64,000 nt of DNA from Humibacter sp049446075 (GCF_049446075.1 NZ_JBMSEB010000001.1:1054001-1118000); one strand, 5' to 3'. Positions 50,305-59,965 are shown, numbered from the stretch's first letter. Numbers and translations are program-made. The notes: generated by a model not told the origin, from the letters alone.

Positions 50305-51119
50305 GATGCGGCCTCCGATCGCGTACGAGTCGATTCCTCGGTGACGACGCGCAACTCACCGGCACGCGCGGAGAGCACCTCACGCGCGTGGCGGCTCAGG
50401 CCGTCGTCACTGATCACCACAGCGGCCTCGTCGAGCTCGGCGATGGTGGACATTCCTACTGTTCCCCATTTCGTATGGTCGGCCAGCACCACCACGCGGC
50501 GTGCCGCTGCGACGAAGGCTCGATCGGTTTCCGCCTCGAGCAGGTTGGGCGTGGTGAACCCCTCGCGCTCGTCCATGCCGTGCACGCCGAGGAAGAGGAA
50601 GTCGAGGTGCAACTGCCGAAGGGCGGAGATCGCGATCGGGCCGACCAGGGCATCAGAGGGCGTCCGTTCGCCGCCGGTCAGGATGACGTGCCCCTGTCCA
50701 CTTGCGGCTCGCGGGTAGAGCGCGCTCGCCACCTGCACCGAGTTCGTCACCACAGTGCACTCCAGCGGACCGTTCGCAAGCAGCGACGCGAGACGCCAGG
50801 TAGTGGTTCCCGCGCTGATGCCTATGGCGCTCCCCGGGCGCACCAGGGATGCCGCCTCCCGCGCTATCGCAAGCTTCTCCTGCTCCTCGCGCACGATCTT
50901 CGACTCGAAGCCGGGCTCGTCGGTGCTCAGTCCTCCCCCCGGCAGGGTCGCACCGCCGTGCACGCGCTCCAGCAGGCCGCTGGAGACGAGCACGTCGATG
51001 TCACGGCGCACCGTCATCTCGCTCACCTCGAACTGGGCGGCGAGCTCCGTGACTCGCACTGTGCCCCGTTCGCGGGCGCGCGTGACGATCGCGCTTTGAC
51101 GCGCGGCAGCGAGCATCAT
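50301..51119 (-). CDS. DeoR-family sugar regulator
   Basis: A 272-residue DeoR/GlpR-type repressor. The N-terminal helix-turn-helix reads VTELAAQFEVSEMTVRRDIDVLVSSGLLERVHGGA (residues about 22-56), the family signature. The C-terminal DeoRC sugar-phosphate sensor has ISAGTTTW and LFLGVHGMDEREG. It lies between the permease genes and the alpha-galactosidase, coupled to the latter. It probably controls this operon and the divergent beta-galactosidase, with a galactose-derived phosphate as inducer. The start is ATG 51119, though ATG 51116 is equally possible. Confidence 0.93.
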   Translation of the reverse strand: MMLAAARQSAIVTRARERGTVRVTELAAQFEVSEMTVRRDIDVLVSSGLLERVHGGATLPGGGLSTDEPGFESKIVREEQEKLAIAREAASLVRPGSAIGISAGTTTWRLASLLANGPLECTVVTNSVQVASALYPRAASGQGHVILTGGERTPSDALVGPIAISALRQLHLDFLFLGVHGMDEREGFTTPNLLEAETDRAFVAAARRVVVLADHTKWGTVGMSTIAELDEAAVVISDDGLSRHAREVLSARAGELRVVTEESTRTRSEAAS

Positions 51120-51123
51120 GGGG

Positions 51124-52035
51124 CTATCCCTTGCTCGCGCCCAGGGTGAGGCCGGCCACGAACTGCCGTTGCAGCACCAGATAGATGACGAGCGTGGGGA
51201 TGACGGTGATCATCGCGCCCGCCGCCAGCAGGTTGTAGTTCGAGAGGAACTGGCCCTGCAGATTGTTGATGGCGGTGGTCACCGGCAGCCGGTCGCCTGA
51301 CTGGATGAAGATCAACGGCCAGAAGTAGTCGTTGTAGATGAAGATGACCTCGAGCGTGCCAAGGGCCGCGAGAGCGGGCCTGGTCAGGGGCAGGATGATG
51401 TTCCAGTACTGCCGCCAGACGCTCGCACCGTCGACCCTCGCAGCCTCGGTGAGCTCATGCGGTATGGCCTTCATGAAGTTGGACAGCACGAACGTGCAGA
51501 AACCGATCTGGAATGCCGTGTTCACCGCGATGACGCTGACGTAGGTGTTCAGCAGCGAGCCGGAGTCGCTTATGAAGTACGGCAGCGTGGTGTGCTTGAA
51601 CAGCTCGAACAGTGGCGCCGCGAGCACCTGCGGAGGCAACAGGTTGCCAGCAGTGAACATGATCAGCAGGGTGACGTTGAACCGCCAACTGAAGCGCGAG
51701 ACCGCGAACGCCATCATCGAGGCGAAGAACAGGATCAGCAGCACCGAGGGAACGGTGATGATGACCGAGTTGCCGAAGTAGGTCGGAAAGCCGCCCTGGT
51801 TCCACGCGTCGATGTAGTTCTGGAAGTTGAACGTGCCCCCGATCGAGAAGTAGCCGAATTTGTCGGTGTCGGCCTTGGGCCGAAGCGACGTGTACAGCGC
51901 CCACACCAGTGGGAGCAACCACATGATCACCATCACGAGGATGAAGACGAGGGTGCCCCAGTGGTGATTCTTCTTCCGGCGGGCGGATGCCGGCGCGTGC
52001 GGCGGGATACGGACCGACGTGGTCGTGGCGGTCAT
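51124..52035 (-). CDS. Carbohydrate ABC transporter permease (MalG type)
   Basis: A 303-residue CUT1-family permease with six membrane helices. The first helix is LVFILVMVIMWLLPLVWALYTSL and the EAA loop reads ELTEAARVDGASVWRQYWNIILPLTRPAL. It ends NYNLLAAGAMITVIPTLVIYLVLQRQFVAGLTLGASKG, the standard MalG tail. Its ATG overlaps the stop of the MalF-type gene by 4 nt. No ATPase is in the locus; such systems often share one multi-sugar ATPase (MsiK-like) encoded elsewhere. Confidence 0.95.
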   Translation of the reverse strand: MTATTTSVRIPPHAPASARRKKNHHWGTLVFILVMVIMWLLPLVWALYTSLRPKADTDKFGYFSIGGTFNFQNYIDAWNQGGFPTYFGNSVIITVPSVLLILFFASMMAFAVSRFSWRFNVTLLIMFTAGNLLPPQVLAAPLFELFKHTTLPYFISDSGSLLNTYVSVIAVNTAFQIGFCTFVLSNFMKAIPHELTEAARVDGASVWRQYWNIILPLTRPALAALGTLEVIFIYNDYFWPLIFIQSGDRLPVTTAINNLQGQFLSNYNLLAAGAMITVIPTLVIYLVLQRQFVAGLTLGASKG

Positions 52036-52994
52036 TCTTTCTCCCTCCGGAAGGTGCGGGCCAGGTAGAACACGATGGGCACGAGCGAGATGACCAGGAG
52101 AACGACGGCGAGCGCCGATCCGACCCCGATCACCTGCCCTTCACCTACCAGGTTCTGGATGACGAGCACGCTGAGCAGCTCGAGGCCGTTCGTGCCCTTG
52201 TTGATGACGTAGACGATGTCGAACGCACGAAGCGACTCGATGATCGTGATGACGACGATGATGATGTTGGTGGGCTTCATCGCCGGGAAGACGACGCGGA
52301 AGAACGCCTGCCAGCCGTTGGCGCCGTCGAGCGAAGCCGCTTCGCGCAGACCGGGGTCGACGCTCTTCAGCCCGGCCAGATACAGGATCATGACGTAGCC
52401 GGCATGTCGCCAGGTGGCGGCCACCATGGCCGCCCAGAGGTTGACGCTCGGATTACCCAGCCAGTCCACCGCATGCGGTGTGCCTGCCGTGCCGAGCAGG
52501 AAGTTCAGCAGGCCGTTGTCTTGCGAGTAGAACAGCTGCCAGATGATGCCGATCAGCGCGAGCGAGAGCATCACTGGAACGAAGAAGATGCTCTGGTAGA
52601 CGCGGCTGCCGCGGATGGCCTGGTCGAGCAGCACCGCGAGCAGCAGACCCAGCGGCGTTCCAATGACGCCGAGGAAGAGCAGCCAGATTATGTTGTGCAG
52701 CACCGCAGGCCAGAACGGCGTGTAGTCCTGGAAGATGTACTGGTAATTGCTCAGTCCGGCCCACTTCATGTCGCTGAAGTCGAGGCCGTTCCATCGAACT
52801 AACGACAAGCCGACGGAGAACAGGGTGGGCAACCAGACGAGGACAAGCTGGATCAGGGTGGGGATGCCCACCATGATCGACAGCGTGACCAGGTCTCGGC
52901 GCGTGAACTGACGCAGGCGACCTCGCTTCCGGGCGGGGGCCTTACCCCGCCCGGAAGCGACGGTCTTCTGCGTGTCTGCAGACGTGACCGCCAT
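52032..52994 (-). CDS. Carbohydrate ABC transporter permease (MalF type)
   Basis: A 320-residue CUT1 permease with six helices and a basic cytoplasmic N-terminus (GRGKAPARKRGRLRQF). The EAA-type loop is in GLREAASLDGANGWQAFFRVVFPAMKPTN. Together with the MalG-type protein it forms the membrane pore of the galactoside importer. It follows the binding-protein gene by 20 nt. Confidence 0.95.
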   Translation of the reverse strand: MAVTSADTQKTVASGRGKAPARKRGRLRQFTRRDLVTLSIMVGIPTLIQLVLVWLPTLFSVGLSLVRWNGLDFSDMKWAGLSNYQYIFQDYTPFWPAVLHNIIWLLFLGVIGTPLGLLLAVLLDQAIRGSRVYQSIFFVPVMLSLALIGIIWQLFYSQDNGLLNFLLGTAGTPHAVDWLGNPSVNLWAAMVAATWRHAGYVMILYLAGLKSVDPGLREAASLDGANGWQAFFRVVFPAMKPTNIIIVVITIIESLRAFDIVYVINKGTNGLELLSVLVIQNLVGEGQVIGVGSALAVVLLVISLVPIVFYLARTFRREKE

Positions 52995-53014
52995 GACGAA
53001 CGCTTCGCTTTCGG

Positions 53015-54316
53015 CTATTCAGCCGCGTACAGCGTCTTCGCCTGCGACTCGATGTTGCTCAGGTCGATGCTGCCGTTCTTGATGAACGTCTGCATCGCAG
53101 GCTCGAGAACATTGGATGCCATCGCGGGCAACGCGTCGCGGTCGAAGAACTGGCTGATGAACTTCGCGTCGGCGATGATGCCGCCCAGCTTCTTGGTGAA
53201 GGCGCTGTACCCGGAGGTGTCGGCATCCTTCGCGGTCATGATGTTGGACTTGTCCACCGAGTAGTAGGCCTCCTGGCCGGCGCCCGTGCCCATGTACTGC
53301 AGCATGTCGCGCGCGGCCTGGTTCTGGCCGCCCTTCTTGGAGAGCATGAGCCCGTCGATGGGTGCCTCGACGGCATCCTGTCCCTCGACCGCGATCGACG
53401 GGAACGGGAAGAAGTCGATGTCGGCGAGCACCGTCGGGTCGGTGAACTGCTGCGTGATGAACGAGCCGAGCAGCATCATGCCCGACTTGTTCTGCGCGAG
53501 CTTCTGCGCGGCATCCTGCCAGGTCAGGCCGAGCGCGTCGGGGTCCTGGTAGGGCAGCAGGATCTTCCAGTTGTCGAAGACGTCCTGCACCTTCTTCTGG
53601 TTCCAGGACTCCTTGTGCGCGCAGAGGTCGACGTGGAACTGGTAGCCGTTGGTGCGCATGTTGATGTAGTCGAACGTGCCGCAGGCGGGCCATGCGTCTT
53701 TGTCGGCGAACTGGATCGGGATGATGCCGTCGGCCTGCATCTGCTTGCACAGCGTCTCGAGCTGGTCGAAGGTCGTCGGAACCTGGTAGCCCTTCGACTG
53801 CCAGAACGACTTGCGGTAGAAGAAGCCCCATGGGTAGTTGTAGTTCGGCACGAAGTACTGCTTGCCGTCCTCGCCCGTCGACGCCTTCTTCAGTGCGGAG
53901 GAGAAGTTGCTGCCGATCTTGTCCCAGACGTCGGTGACGTCGGCGACGAGGCCCTTCTTCGCGTAGTACTGCATGCGGTAACCGGCGAACCACGTGAATG
54001 CGTCGTCGGGGCTGCCCTGCAGGTAGTTGTTGATCTTGTTCTGGAATCCGTTGTGGTCGACCGTGTTGACGGTGACCTTGTCGCCGGACTTCTTCTCGAA
54101 GGCGCTGACGAACGAGGCGTAAGCCTTCTTCGGGACCGGGTCGGAGGCGTTGGATCCGAACGAGAGCGTCTTTCCACCGCCCGAGGAGCCCCCTCCGGAC
54201 GTGGTGCCTGTACAGGCTGCCAGCAGCGGAACCGCGCCCAGTCCGAGCGCTCCGACTCCGGCGCCCTTCAGCAGGGTGCGGCGGGCGATCCCATGATCCC
54301 CGTTGAGCTCTTGCAT
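53015..54316 (-). CDS. Sugar-binding lipoprotein of the galactoside ABC importer
   Basis: A 433-residue extracellular solute-binding protein (family 1). The N-terminus has a twin-arginine-like ARRTLLKG, a hydrophobic core and a lipobox ending LLAAC, so it should be lipid-anchored outside the membrane. The mature sequence has the CUT1 pattern YASFVSAFEKKSGDKVTVNTVDH and VQDVFDNWKILLPYQDP. The ATG at 54316 has AAAGGAG 6 nt upstream. The genes around it suggest alpha- and beta-galactosides as ligands. It is first gene of the operon. Confidence 0.93.
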   Translation of the reverse strand: MQELNGDHGIARRTLLKGAGVGALGLGAVPLLAACTGTTSGGGSSGGGKTLSFGSNASDPVPKKAYASFVSAFEKKSGDKVTVNTVDHNGFQNKINNYLQGSPDDAFTWFAGYRMQYYAKKGLVADVTDVWDKIGSNFSSALKKASTGEDGKQYFVPNYNYPWGFFYRKSFWQSKGYQVPTTFDQLETLCKQMQADGIIPIQFADKDAWPACGTFDYINMRTNGYQFHVDLCAHKESWNQKKVQDVFDNWKILLPYQDPDALGLTWQDAAQKLAQNKSGMMLLGSFITQQFTDPTVLADIDFFPFPSIAVEGQDAVEAPIDGLMLSKKGGQNQAARDMLQYMGTGAGQEAYYSVDKSNIMTAKDADTSGYSAFTKKLGGIIADAKFISQFFDRDALPAMASNVLEPAMQTFIKNGSIDLSNIESQAKTLYAAE

Positions 54317-54343
54317 GTTGACTCCTTTGTAACGTGCAGGGGG

Positions 54344-54525
54344 TGTGCAAAACCGCACAATCCCGATCATATTCGCCCATCGGGCTTGCGCAAGTAACGA
54401 ATGAGCCACAGGAACGTCGAGAACGGCACCGCGTCAGGACTGGGAAAGCGCCTACCACCATGGCCTCCTTGGCACTCAGTGCGATCCGGGCCGTGCGCGA
54501 GCCCACGAAATCGCATAAATTCGCA
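54344..54525. promoter_or_regulatory. Shared control region of the galactoside operon and beta-galactosidase
   Basis: The 256-bp gap between divergent genes holds several small symmetries: TGTGC/GCACA (54344-54359), CCCGAT/ATCGGG (54362-54384), a perfect palindrome CTTGCGCAAG (54385-54394), and a direct repeat TCGCA-TAAAT-TCGCA (54511-54525). No CDS is supported here. They are candidate DeoR or LacI sites. Confidence 0.45.
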
Positions 54526-54572
54526 CATGGCCGGTCCGCCCGATCGGCGCAGCCTCGACCGAAGGAGCTCCG

Positions 54573-57500
54573 ATGTCCGCGTCACTCGAGGGATCCGCGG
54601 CCGCGCTGTGGCGGCATCCGCAGGTCACATCCGTCGGCCGGGAGCAGACGCACGCCGTGCCGCGCACGGCGGGTTTCGATGGTGCGCAGCTCGCCGACGT
54701 TCTCGACCTGGACGGCACGTGGGCGTTTCAGCTTCTGCCCAGCCCCGAGGCGCAGCCGGGTGACGAGTGGCGCGACATCGTCGTGCCTGGCACCTGGACC
54801 ATGCAGGACAGCGGTGACCTGCCGCAGTACCTGAACATCCGGATGCCCTTCCCCGACTCTCCCCCGCGGGCGCCCGAGCACAACCCGACGGGTGTGTACC
54901 GTCGCACGTTCACGCTGCCAGACGACTGGGCCGACCGCCGCGTCGTACTCAGCGTGGGAGCGGCAGAGAGCGTGCTGCTCGTTCGCGTGAACGGCGTGCA
55001 GGCGGGGGCGAGCAAGGGCAGCCGGTTGGCGGCCGAGTTCGACGTCAGCGACCTGGTGGTGTCAGGAGAGAACGATGTCGAACTGACCGTCGTGAAGTGG
55101 TCGGACGCAAGCTACATCGAAGACCAGGACCAGTGGTGGCTGGGCGGCATCACCCGCGGCGTTCGGCTCTACGCGACGCCCCGCGTGTTCCTGCGCGACG
55201 TGCGCGTCGTCGCGGACTTCGATGCGGCATCCGGTGACGGACGGCTCGACCTGGATGCCGAGGTGGGCGCGCCGGACGACGTGACGCCGAACGGGCTGAG
55301 CGTTCGGACCCGTCTCGGCATGGAATCCGTACCGGCGCCCGTCTCGGCGCCCGTGTCGACCCGACTCGTCGTCGACCCGGAGGACGGCCACACGCAGGAA
55401 CTGCTCTCGCAGGTTCCGCTCGACGAGAACGTGTTCTCACTGCACGCCAAGAACGCGGCACGTGTGCCCCTGCCCGAGCCGGTGCGCACGCTCGCTGCGA
55501 CGGCCACGGCCCTCAACTTTCCCGCACCGGACGGGCACGCCGGTCTCTCGATCGTCGTTCCCGGTGTCTCGCCCTGGACGGCCGAGACGCCCGCGCTGTA
55601 TCCGCTGACCGTCGAGCTGGTGGATGCCGACGGTGCCGTCCTCGACACCGCGGAGCTTCGCGTGGGCTTCCGCCGAGTCGAGATCTCCGGGCGGGATCTG
55701 CTTGTGAACGGCCAGCGCATCATGCTGCAGGGCGTCAACAGGCACGAGTTCGATCCGCACACCGGGCGAACGGTCACGCGGGAGCAGATCGCGACGGAGC
55801 TGCGCAGCCTCAAGCGGTGGGGCTTCAATGCGATCCGAACCTCGCACTATCCGAACGATCCCGCGTTCTACGACCTCACCGACGAATACGGCTTCTATGT
55901 GATCGACGAGGCCGACGTCGAGGCCCACGACTGGGCGTGGTCGCTGTGCGACGACCCGAGGTATCTCGGCCAGTTCGTCGACCGGGTGTCGCGCATGGTG
56001 CTGCGCGACAAGAACCACGCGAGCATCATCATCTGGTCGCTCGGCAACGAGAGCGGGTCAGGGGTCAACCAGGATGCCGCGGCCGGCTGGGTGCGCGGCT
56101 ACGACGCGACGAGGCCCGTGCACTACGAGGGCGCGATCGCAAAGGACTGGTACGGCGGGCACTCGCAGACCGACATCGTGTGTCCCATGTACCCGCCCAT
56201 CGACGCGATCGTCGGGTATGCGACGAGCGAGCGCGCCGACCGGCCGCTCATCATGTGCGAGTACAGCCACGCGATGGGCAACTCGAACGGCTCGTTCGAC
56301 GACTACTGGAACGCGATCCGCACGACCCCCGGGCTGCAGGGCGGGTTCATCTGGGAGTTGAAGGACCACGGCCTCGACCCGGACGGAGACGGCCACTACC
56401 GCTATGGCGGCGACTTCGGCGACGAGCCGAACGACGGCAACTTCTGCATCGACGGGCTGCTGTTCCCCGACGGCTCACCGCACCCGGTGATGTACGAGGT
56501 GCGCAGGGTGTTCTCACCTGTCGAGGTGGTCTCGGATGCCGACGCCGCGCTCGCGGGATCGTTTCGTCTGTTGAACCGGCAGACGTTCGCGTCGTTCGAT
56601 GGCCTGGTCGTCGAGGCAGCGGTGGCACGCGTGGACGGCGTGACGGAAGCCGTGCGGCTGGATGCCTCCGCAGAGGTGGGCGAGACCGCGGAGGTCTCGT
56701 TGCCCGAGGCGCTGGTGAGCGGGCTGACGAAGACCGGCGCGCTCGCGCTGCGCATCACCGTGCGTACCGCGGCCGACACGCTGTGGGCCGCGGCGGGCAC
56801 CGAGCTCGCTGTGCTGGAGGTGCGTACCGGAGCGGACACGGATCCGGTCCTCGCGTCTGCGTCGGTGTCGGCTCGATCGATCGAAGCGGACGGCGACACT
56901 CCCTCGGTCGACGTCGTCGAACTCGACGACGCCGGGGTTGTGCGGCATCCGCTGCTCGCCGGCGGTCCCGTGCTGCAGTTCTGGCGCGCGCTCACCGACA
57001 ACGACAAGGCGATCCCGCTCGGCCAGCGGCTGGAGGCCACGGGGCTCCGGGACGCCGAGCGCAGTGTCGAGGCCGTTGAGCGCGATGGCGACGCGACGGT
57101 CATCACGTCGCGCTACACCACCCCGACCGGGCACGTGGTCGAGCACATCCAGCGGGTGCGGGCATCCGGTGGCGCGCTGGAGTTCCACGAAAGGGTCGTC
57201 GTGCCCGAATCGCTGCCCGATGTTCCCCGCGTGGGTGTCGAGTTCGCGCTCGCGCCCGGCTTCGAGCACGTGACCTGGCTCGGCGACGGACCGCACGAGA
57301 CCTATCCGGACCGGAGGTCGTCGGGGCTGCTGGGCAGGTGGGAGTCAACGGTCGACGATCTGCAGACGCCGTACGTGCGGCCGCAGGAGAACGGCGGGCG
57401 CACCGGGGTGACGGCCGCTTCGCTCGGCGACGGCACGCGCGAGGTGCTGCTGCGGTTCTCCGAGCCCGTGCTGTTCTCGGCGTCGCATCAGAGCGTTCGC

Positions 57501-57674
57501 GACCTGGAGACCACGGGGCACTCATGGGAGCTTCCGCGACGCGACGAGACCATCGTGCGGGCCGACATCGCCCACCGCGGTCTCGGCAGCGCCTCCGTCG
57601 GACCGGATGCCCTGCCCGAGTTCATCGTGCGGCCCGGCGTTTACGAGTGGAGCTGGTCGCTGACATCGGCGTAG
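54573..57674 (+). CDS. Beta-galactosidase, GH2 (LacZ type)
   Basis: A 1033-residue cytoplasmic beta-galactosidase, close in length and domain order to E. coli LacZ. The N-terminal sugar-binding and immunoglobulin-like domains are followed by the barrel, where the acid/base glutamate lies in IIWSLGNESGSG and the nucleophile in IMCEYSHAMGNS. The C-terminal part carries the LacZ small-chain domain (GVEFALAPGFEHVTWLGDGPHETYPDR). The ATG at 54573 has GAAGGAG upstream. It is divergent from the ABC/alpha-galactosidase operon, completing a lactose/galactoside locus. Confidence 0.96.
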   Translation: MSASLEGSAAALWRHPQVTSVGREQTHAVPRTAGFDGAQLADVLDLDGTWAFQLLPSPEAQPGDEWRDIVVPGTWTMQDSGDLPQYLNIRMPFPDSPPRAPEHNPTGVYRRTFTLPDDWADRRVVLSVGAAESVLLVRVNGVQAGASKGSRLAAEFDVSDLVVSGENDVELTVVKWSDASYIEDQDQWWLGGITRGVRLYATPRVFLRDVRVVADFDAASGDGRLDLDAEVGAPDDVTPNGLSVRTRLGMESVPAPVSAPVSTRLVVDPEDGHTQELLSQVPLDENVFSLHAKNAARVPLPEPVRTLAATATALNFPAPDGHAGLSIVVPGVSPWTAETPALYPLTVELVDADGAVLDTAELRVGFRRVEISGRDLLVNGQRIMLQGVNRHEFDPHTGRTVTREQIATELRSLKRWGFNAIRTSHYPNDPAFYDLTDEYGFYVIDEADVEAHDWAWSLCDDPRYLGQFVDRVSRMVLRDKNHASIIIWSLGNESGSGVNQDAAAGWVRGYDATRPVHYEGAIAKDWYGGHSQTDIVCPMYPPIDAIVGYATSERADRPLIMCEYSHAMGNSNGSFDDYWNAIRTTPGLQGGFIWELKDHGLDPDGDGHYRYGGDFGDEPNDGNFCIDGLLFPDGSPHPVMYEVRRVFSPVEVVSDADAALAGSFRLLNRQTFASFDGLVVEAAVARVDGVTEAVRLDASAEVGETAEVSLPEALVSGLTKTGALALRITVRTAADTLWAAAGTELAVLEVRTGADTDPVLASASVSARSIEADGDTPSVDVVELDDAGVVRHPLLAGGPVLQFWRALTDNDKAIPLGQRLEATGLRDAERSVEAVERDGDATVITSRYTTPTGHVVEHIQRVRASGGALEFHERVVVPESLPDVPRVGVEFALAPGFEHVTWLGDGPHETYPDRRSSGLLGRWESTVDDLQTPYVRPQENGGRTGVTAASLGDGTREVLLRFSEPVLFSASHQSVRDLETTGHSWELPRRDETIVRADIAHRGLGSASVGPDALPEFIVRPGVYEWSWSLTSA

Positions 57675-57697
57675 GTCACGTCGCTCCACGACGGCGC

Positions 57698-57738
57698 CGA
57701 GAGTGAACCATCACCGGTAACGGCGGTGCACGCTCTCG
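57698..57738. terminator. Possible terminator between lacZ-type and acyl-CoA dehydrogenase genes
   Basis: GAGAGTG...CACGCTCTC forms an interrupted stem (2-nt bulge) around an inner CACCG/CGGTG helix, spanning the 36-bp gap and the end of the convergent dehydrogenase gene. There is no clear T-tract. Confidence 0.3.
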
Positions 57739-59738
57739 TTCGCCGTGCCCGTCGGCTCACTTTCATCTGAAGAGGTGTCGGCGATCCACGGACCGGTTCC
57801 CTCGGACGCGTCGATCACGCCTTCTTCCAGCCACGTGAAGTCGCCGTTCATCACCCGGGCGGTCAGCTTGCGGTCCACGTCGTCGGTGTTGTCCCACAGC
57901 TCGCGGAACAACACGTCGATGCGGTGCCTCGCCTGACCGCAGAACGCGCCGGCGAGTTGGTATGCCGACCGGCCGCGCTGCGGGTCCCCGGACTTGATCA
58001 TCTCCGCGCGCGTGCACGATGCTGCCATCGCGAACAACTCGGCACCGATGTCGACGACGCGGCCGAGGAACGCCTCCTTGTGTTCGAGCGCGGCCTGCCA
58101 CCTGCCCATTCCATAGAACGTGGAGCGGGCGAGCTTGCGAGATGAGCGTTCGATGTAGCGCAGATGGGCCGCGAGCGGTCCGAACTCTCCGTAGGCGCCC
58201 GGTTCGTTGCCCTTGCCCGCGACGAGCGACGGCAACCACTTCGCATAGAAGCCGCTCGCCTTCGCTGCAGCCATCGCTTTGGCGCGCAGATCGGCATCCG
58301 GCGACGCGAGGTCGCCCGCTGCCTTGAGGTGCGCATCCACGGCTTCACGCGCGATCACCAGGTGCATGATCTCCGTGGATCCCTCGAAGATGCGGTTGAT
58401 GCGCAGATCACGAGTCAGCTGCTCGGCGGCCACGGCGCGCTCGCCTCGGGCCCGCAAGGAGTCGGCGGTCTCGTAGCCGCGACCTCCGCGGATCTGCACG
58501 AGCTCGTCGGCGACGAGATAGCCCATCTCGCTCGACCAGAGCTTGGCAAGCGCCGCCTCGATGCGCACATCCTTCATGCCCGAGTCCGCGAGCTCGGCCG
58601 ACAGCTCGAAAACCGCCTCGAGCGCGAACGCGGTGGCGGCGATGAAGGCGATCTTCTTGCCGACGGCCTCGTGCTGCGCAACCGGACGACCCCACTGCAC
58701 GCGTGCGGCCGACCATTCGCGAGAGATCTTCAGCGACCACTTTCCGGCGCCGGCGCACAGTGCGGGAATGGAGAGGCGACCGGTGTTCAGCGTGGTCAGC
58801 GCGATCTTGAGCCCTTGGCCCTCGCGGCCTAGCCGGTTCTCGGCCGGCACCCGCACGCGGTGGAAGCGGGTGACGCCGTTCTCGATGCCCTTCAAGCCCA
58901 TGAAAACGTTGCGGTGCTCGACCGTGATGCCCGGTGAGTCCGCCTCCACGACGAACGCCGTGATGCCCCCAGGCTGGCCATCGTGCTCGGGCACGCGTGC
59001 CATGACGACGAGGAGTTCGGCGATGACGCCGTTGGTCGTCCAGAGCTTCACACCGTCGAGGAGGTATGCCGTGCCGTCGTCGGTCGGCGTCGCGGTCGCG
59101 GTCATTCTCGCCGGATCGGAACCGACGTCCGGCTCGGTCAGCAGGAACGCGGAGATGGCGCCCGCGGCGCAGCGTGGCAGGTACGCCTTCTTCTGCGCTT
59201 CCGACCCGAAGAGCTTCACCGGCTCGGGAACACCGATGGACTGGTGTGCAGACACGAGCGCGCCGATGCTCGGATGCACCGATCCGATCAGCATCAGCGC
59301 GCGCCCGTAGTACAGCAGGCTCAGCCCGAGGCCGCCGTAGCCTTGCGGGATCTTCATGCCGAAGACGCCCAGCTCAGACAGAGCGGCTATGTACTCGTCG
59401 GGGATGCGTGCCTCACGTTCGATCCGCGCGCCGTCGAACGTCTCGCACACCGCCCTCAGCCGGGACAGGAACTCCTCACCGCGGGCGATGTCGTCGGCAT
59501 CGCCGCGTGGATGCGGATGGATCAACGACAGGTCGAAGTCGCCCAGATAGATGCCCTTGGCGAAACTCGGCCGCGCCCACTCGGTCTCGCGTGCCGCCTC
59601 AGCCGTCTCGCGCGCTGCGCGTTCATCGACCTCGGTTCCGTTGTGCGGTTCCGCGTCCGTGCGCATTTCGGACCCGCCTGCGGCACCCGCGTCCGGCCGC
59701 GTCTCGGCGCCTGTCGTCGATTGTGCCTCTGTACTCAT
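57711..59738 (-). CDS. Acyl-CoA dehydrogenase with C-terminal extension
   Basis: It catalyses alpha,beta-oxidation of an acyl-CoA with FAD in beta-oxidation. At 675 residues it is much longer than the usual 380-400, resembling the VLCAD/ACAD9-type layout. A roughly 60-residue acidic tail precedes the domain, which starts near YLGDFDLSLIHPHP. Flavin/substrate motifs are GYGGLGLS, SAFLLTEPDVGSDPARM and WTTNG; RGGRGYETADSLRA covers the C-terminal helices of the core. An additional helical domain of about 200 residues follows. The ATG at 59738 has GGGGGAGG upstream. Chain length preference is unknown. Confidence 0.93.
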   Translation of the reverse strand: MSTEAQSTTGAETRPDAGAAGGSEMRTDAEPHNGTEVDERAARETAEAARETEWARPSFAKGIYLGDFDLSLIHPHPRGDADDIARGEEFLSRLRAVCETFDGARIEREARIPDEYIAALSELGVFGMKIPQGYGGLGLSLLYYGRALMLIGSVHPSIGALVSAHQSIGVPEPVKLFGSEAQKKAYLPRCAAGAISAFLLTEPDVGSDPARMTATATPTDDGTAYLLDGVKLWTTNGVIAELLVVMARVPEHDGQPGGITAFVVEADSPGITVEHRNVFMGLKGIENGVTRFHRVRVPAENRLGREGQGLKIALTTLNTGRLSIPALCAGAGKWSLKISREWSAARVQWGRPVAQHEAVGKKIAFIAATAFALEAVFELSAELADSGMKDVRIEAALAKLWSSEMGYLVADELVQIRGGRGYETADSLRARGERAVAAEQLTRDLRINRIFEGSTEIMHLVIAREAVDAHLKAAGDLASPDADLRAKAMAAAKASGFYAKWLPSLVAGKGNEPGAYGEFGPLAAHLRYIERSSRKLARSTFYGMGRWQAALEHKEAFLGRVVDIGAELFAMAASCTRAEMIKSGDPQRGRSAYQLAGAFCGQARHRIDVLFRELWDNTDDVDRKLTARVMNGDFTWLEEGVIDASEGTGPWIADTSSDESEPTGTANESVHRRYR

Positions 59739-59878
59739 GTGCCGCCTCCCCCTCGAAGCCCCGCACTGGTCCGCACTCCCATGCTAGGCACGACACCCCA
59801 GGGGGACGAGACTGATTGAAACCGGTGCCGGCGTTGCGACGGGAACATCACGTATCCCGCGCCTGTCGTACCGCCGGC

Positions 59879-59903
59879 CGACGTCTGAGGACAGCAGACG
59901 TCG
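59879..59903 (-). promoter_or_regulatory. 9-bp inverted repeat upstream of the acyl-CoA dehydrogenase
   Basis: CGACGTCTG-AGGACAG-CAGACGTCG, with perfect 9-bp arms and a 7-nt centre, lies about 140-165 bp before the dehydrogenase start. Candidate operator of a TetR-type fatty acid regulator. Confidence 0.45.
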
Positions 59904-59914
59904 CCCGGAACAGC

Positions 59915-59965
59915 CGAAATCCTGCTGTTGTCGGCGTGAAGAGCGAATACCTGCTGTTTTCGCCG
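59915..59965. repeat. 22-bp imperfect direct repeat
   Basis: Copies at 59915-59936 and 59944-59965 share 18 of 22 bases, with the identical core CCTGCTGTT, offset 29 bp. The 276-bp gap 59739-60014 otherwise shows no gene. Confidence 0.6.
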
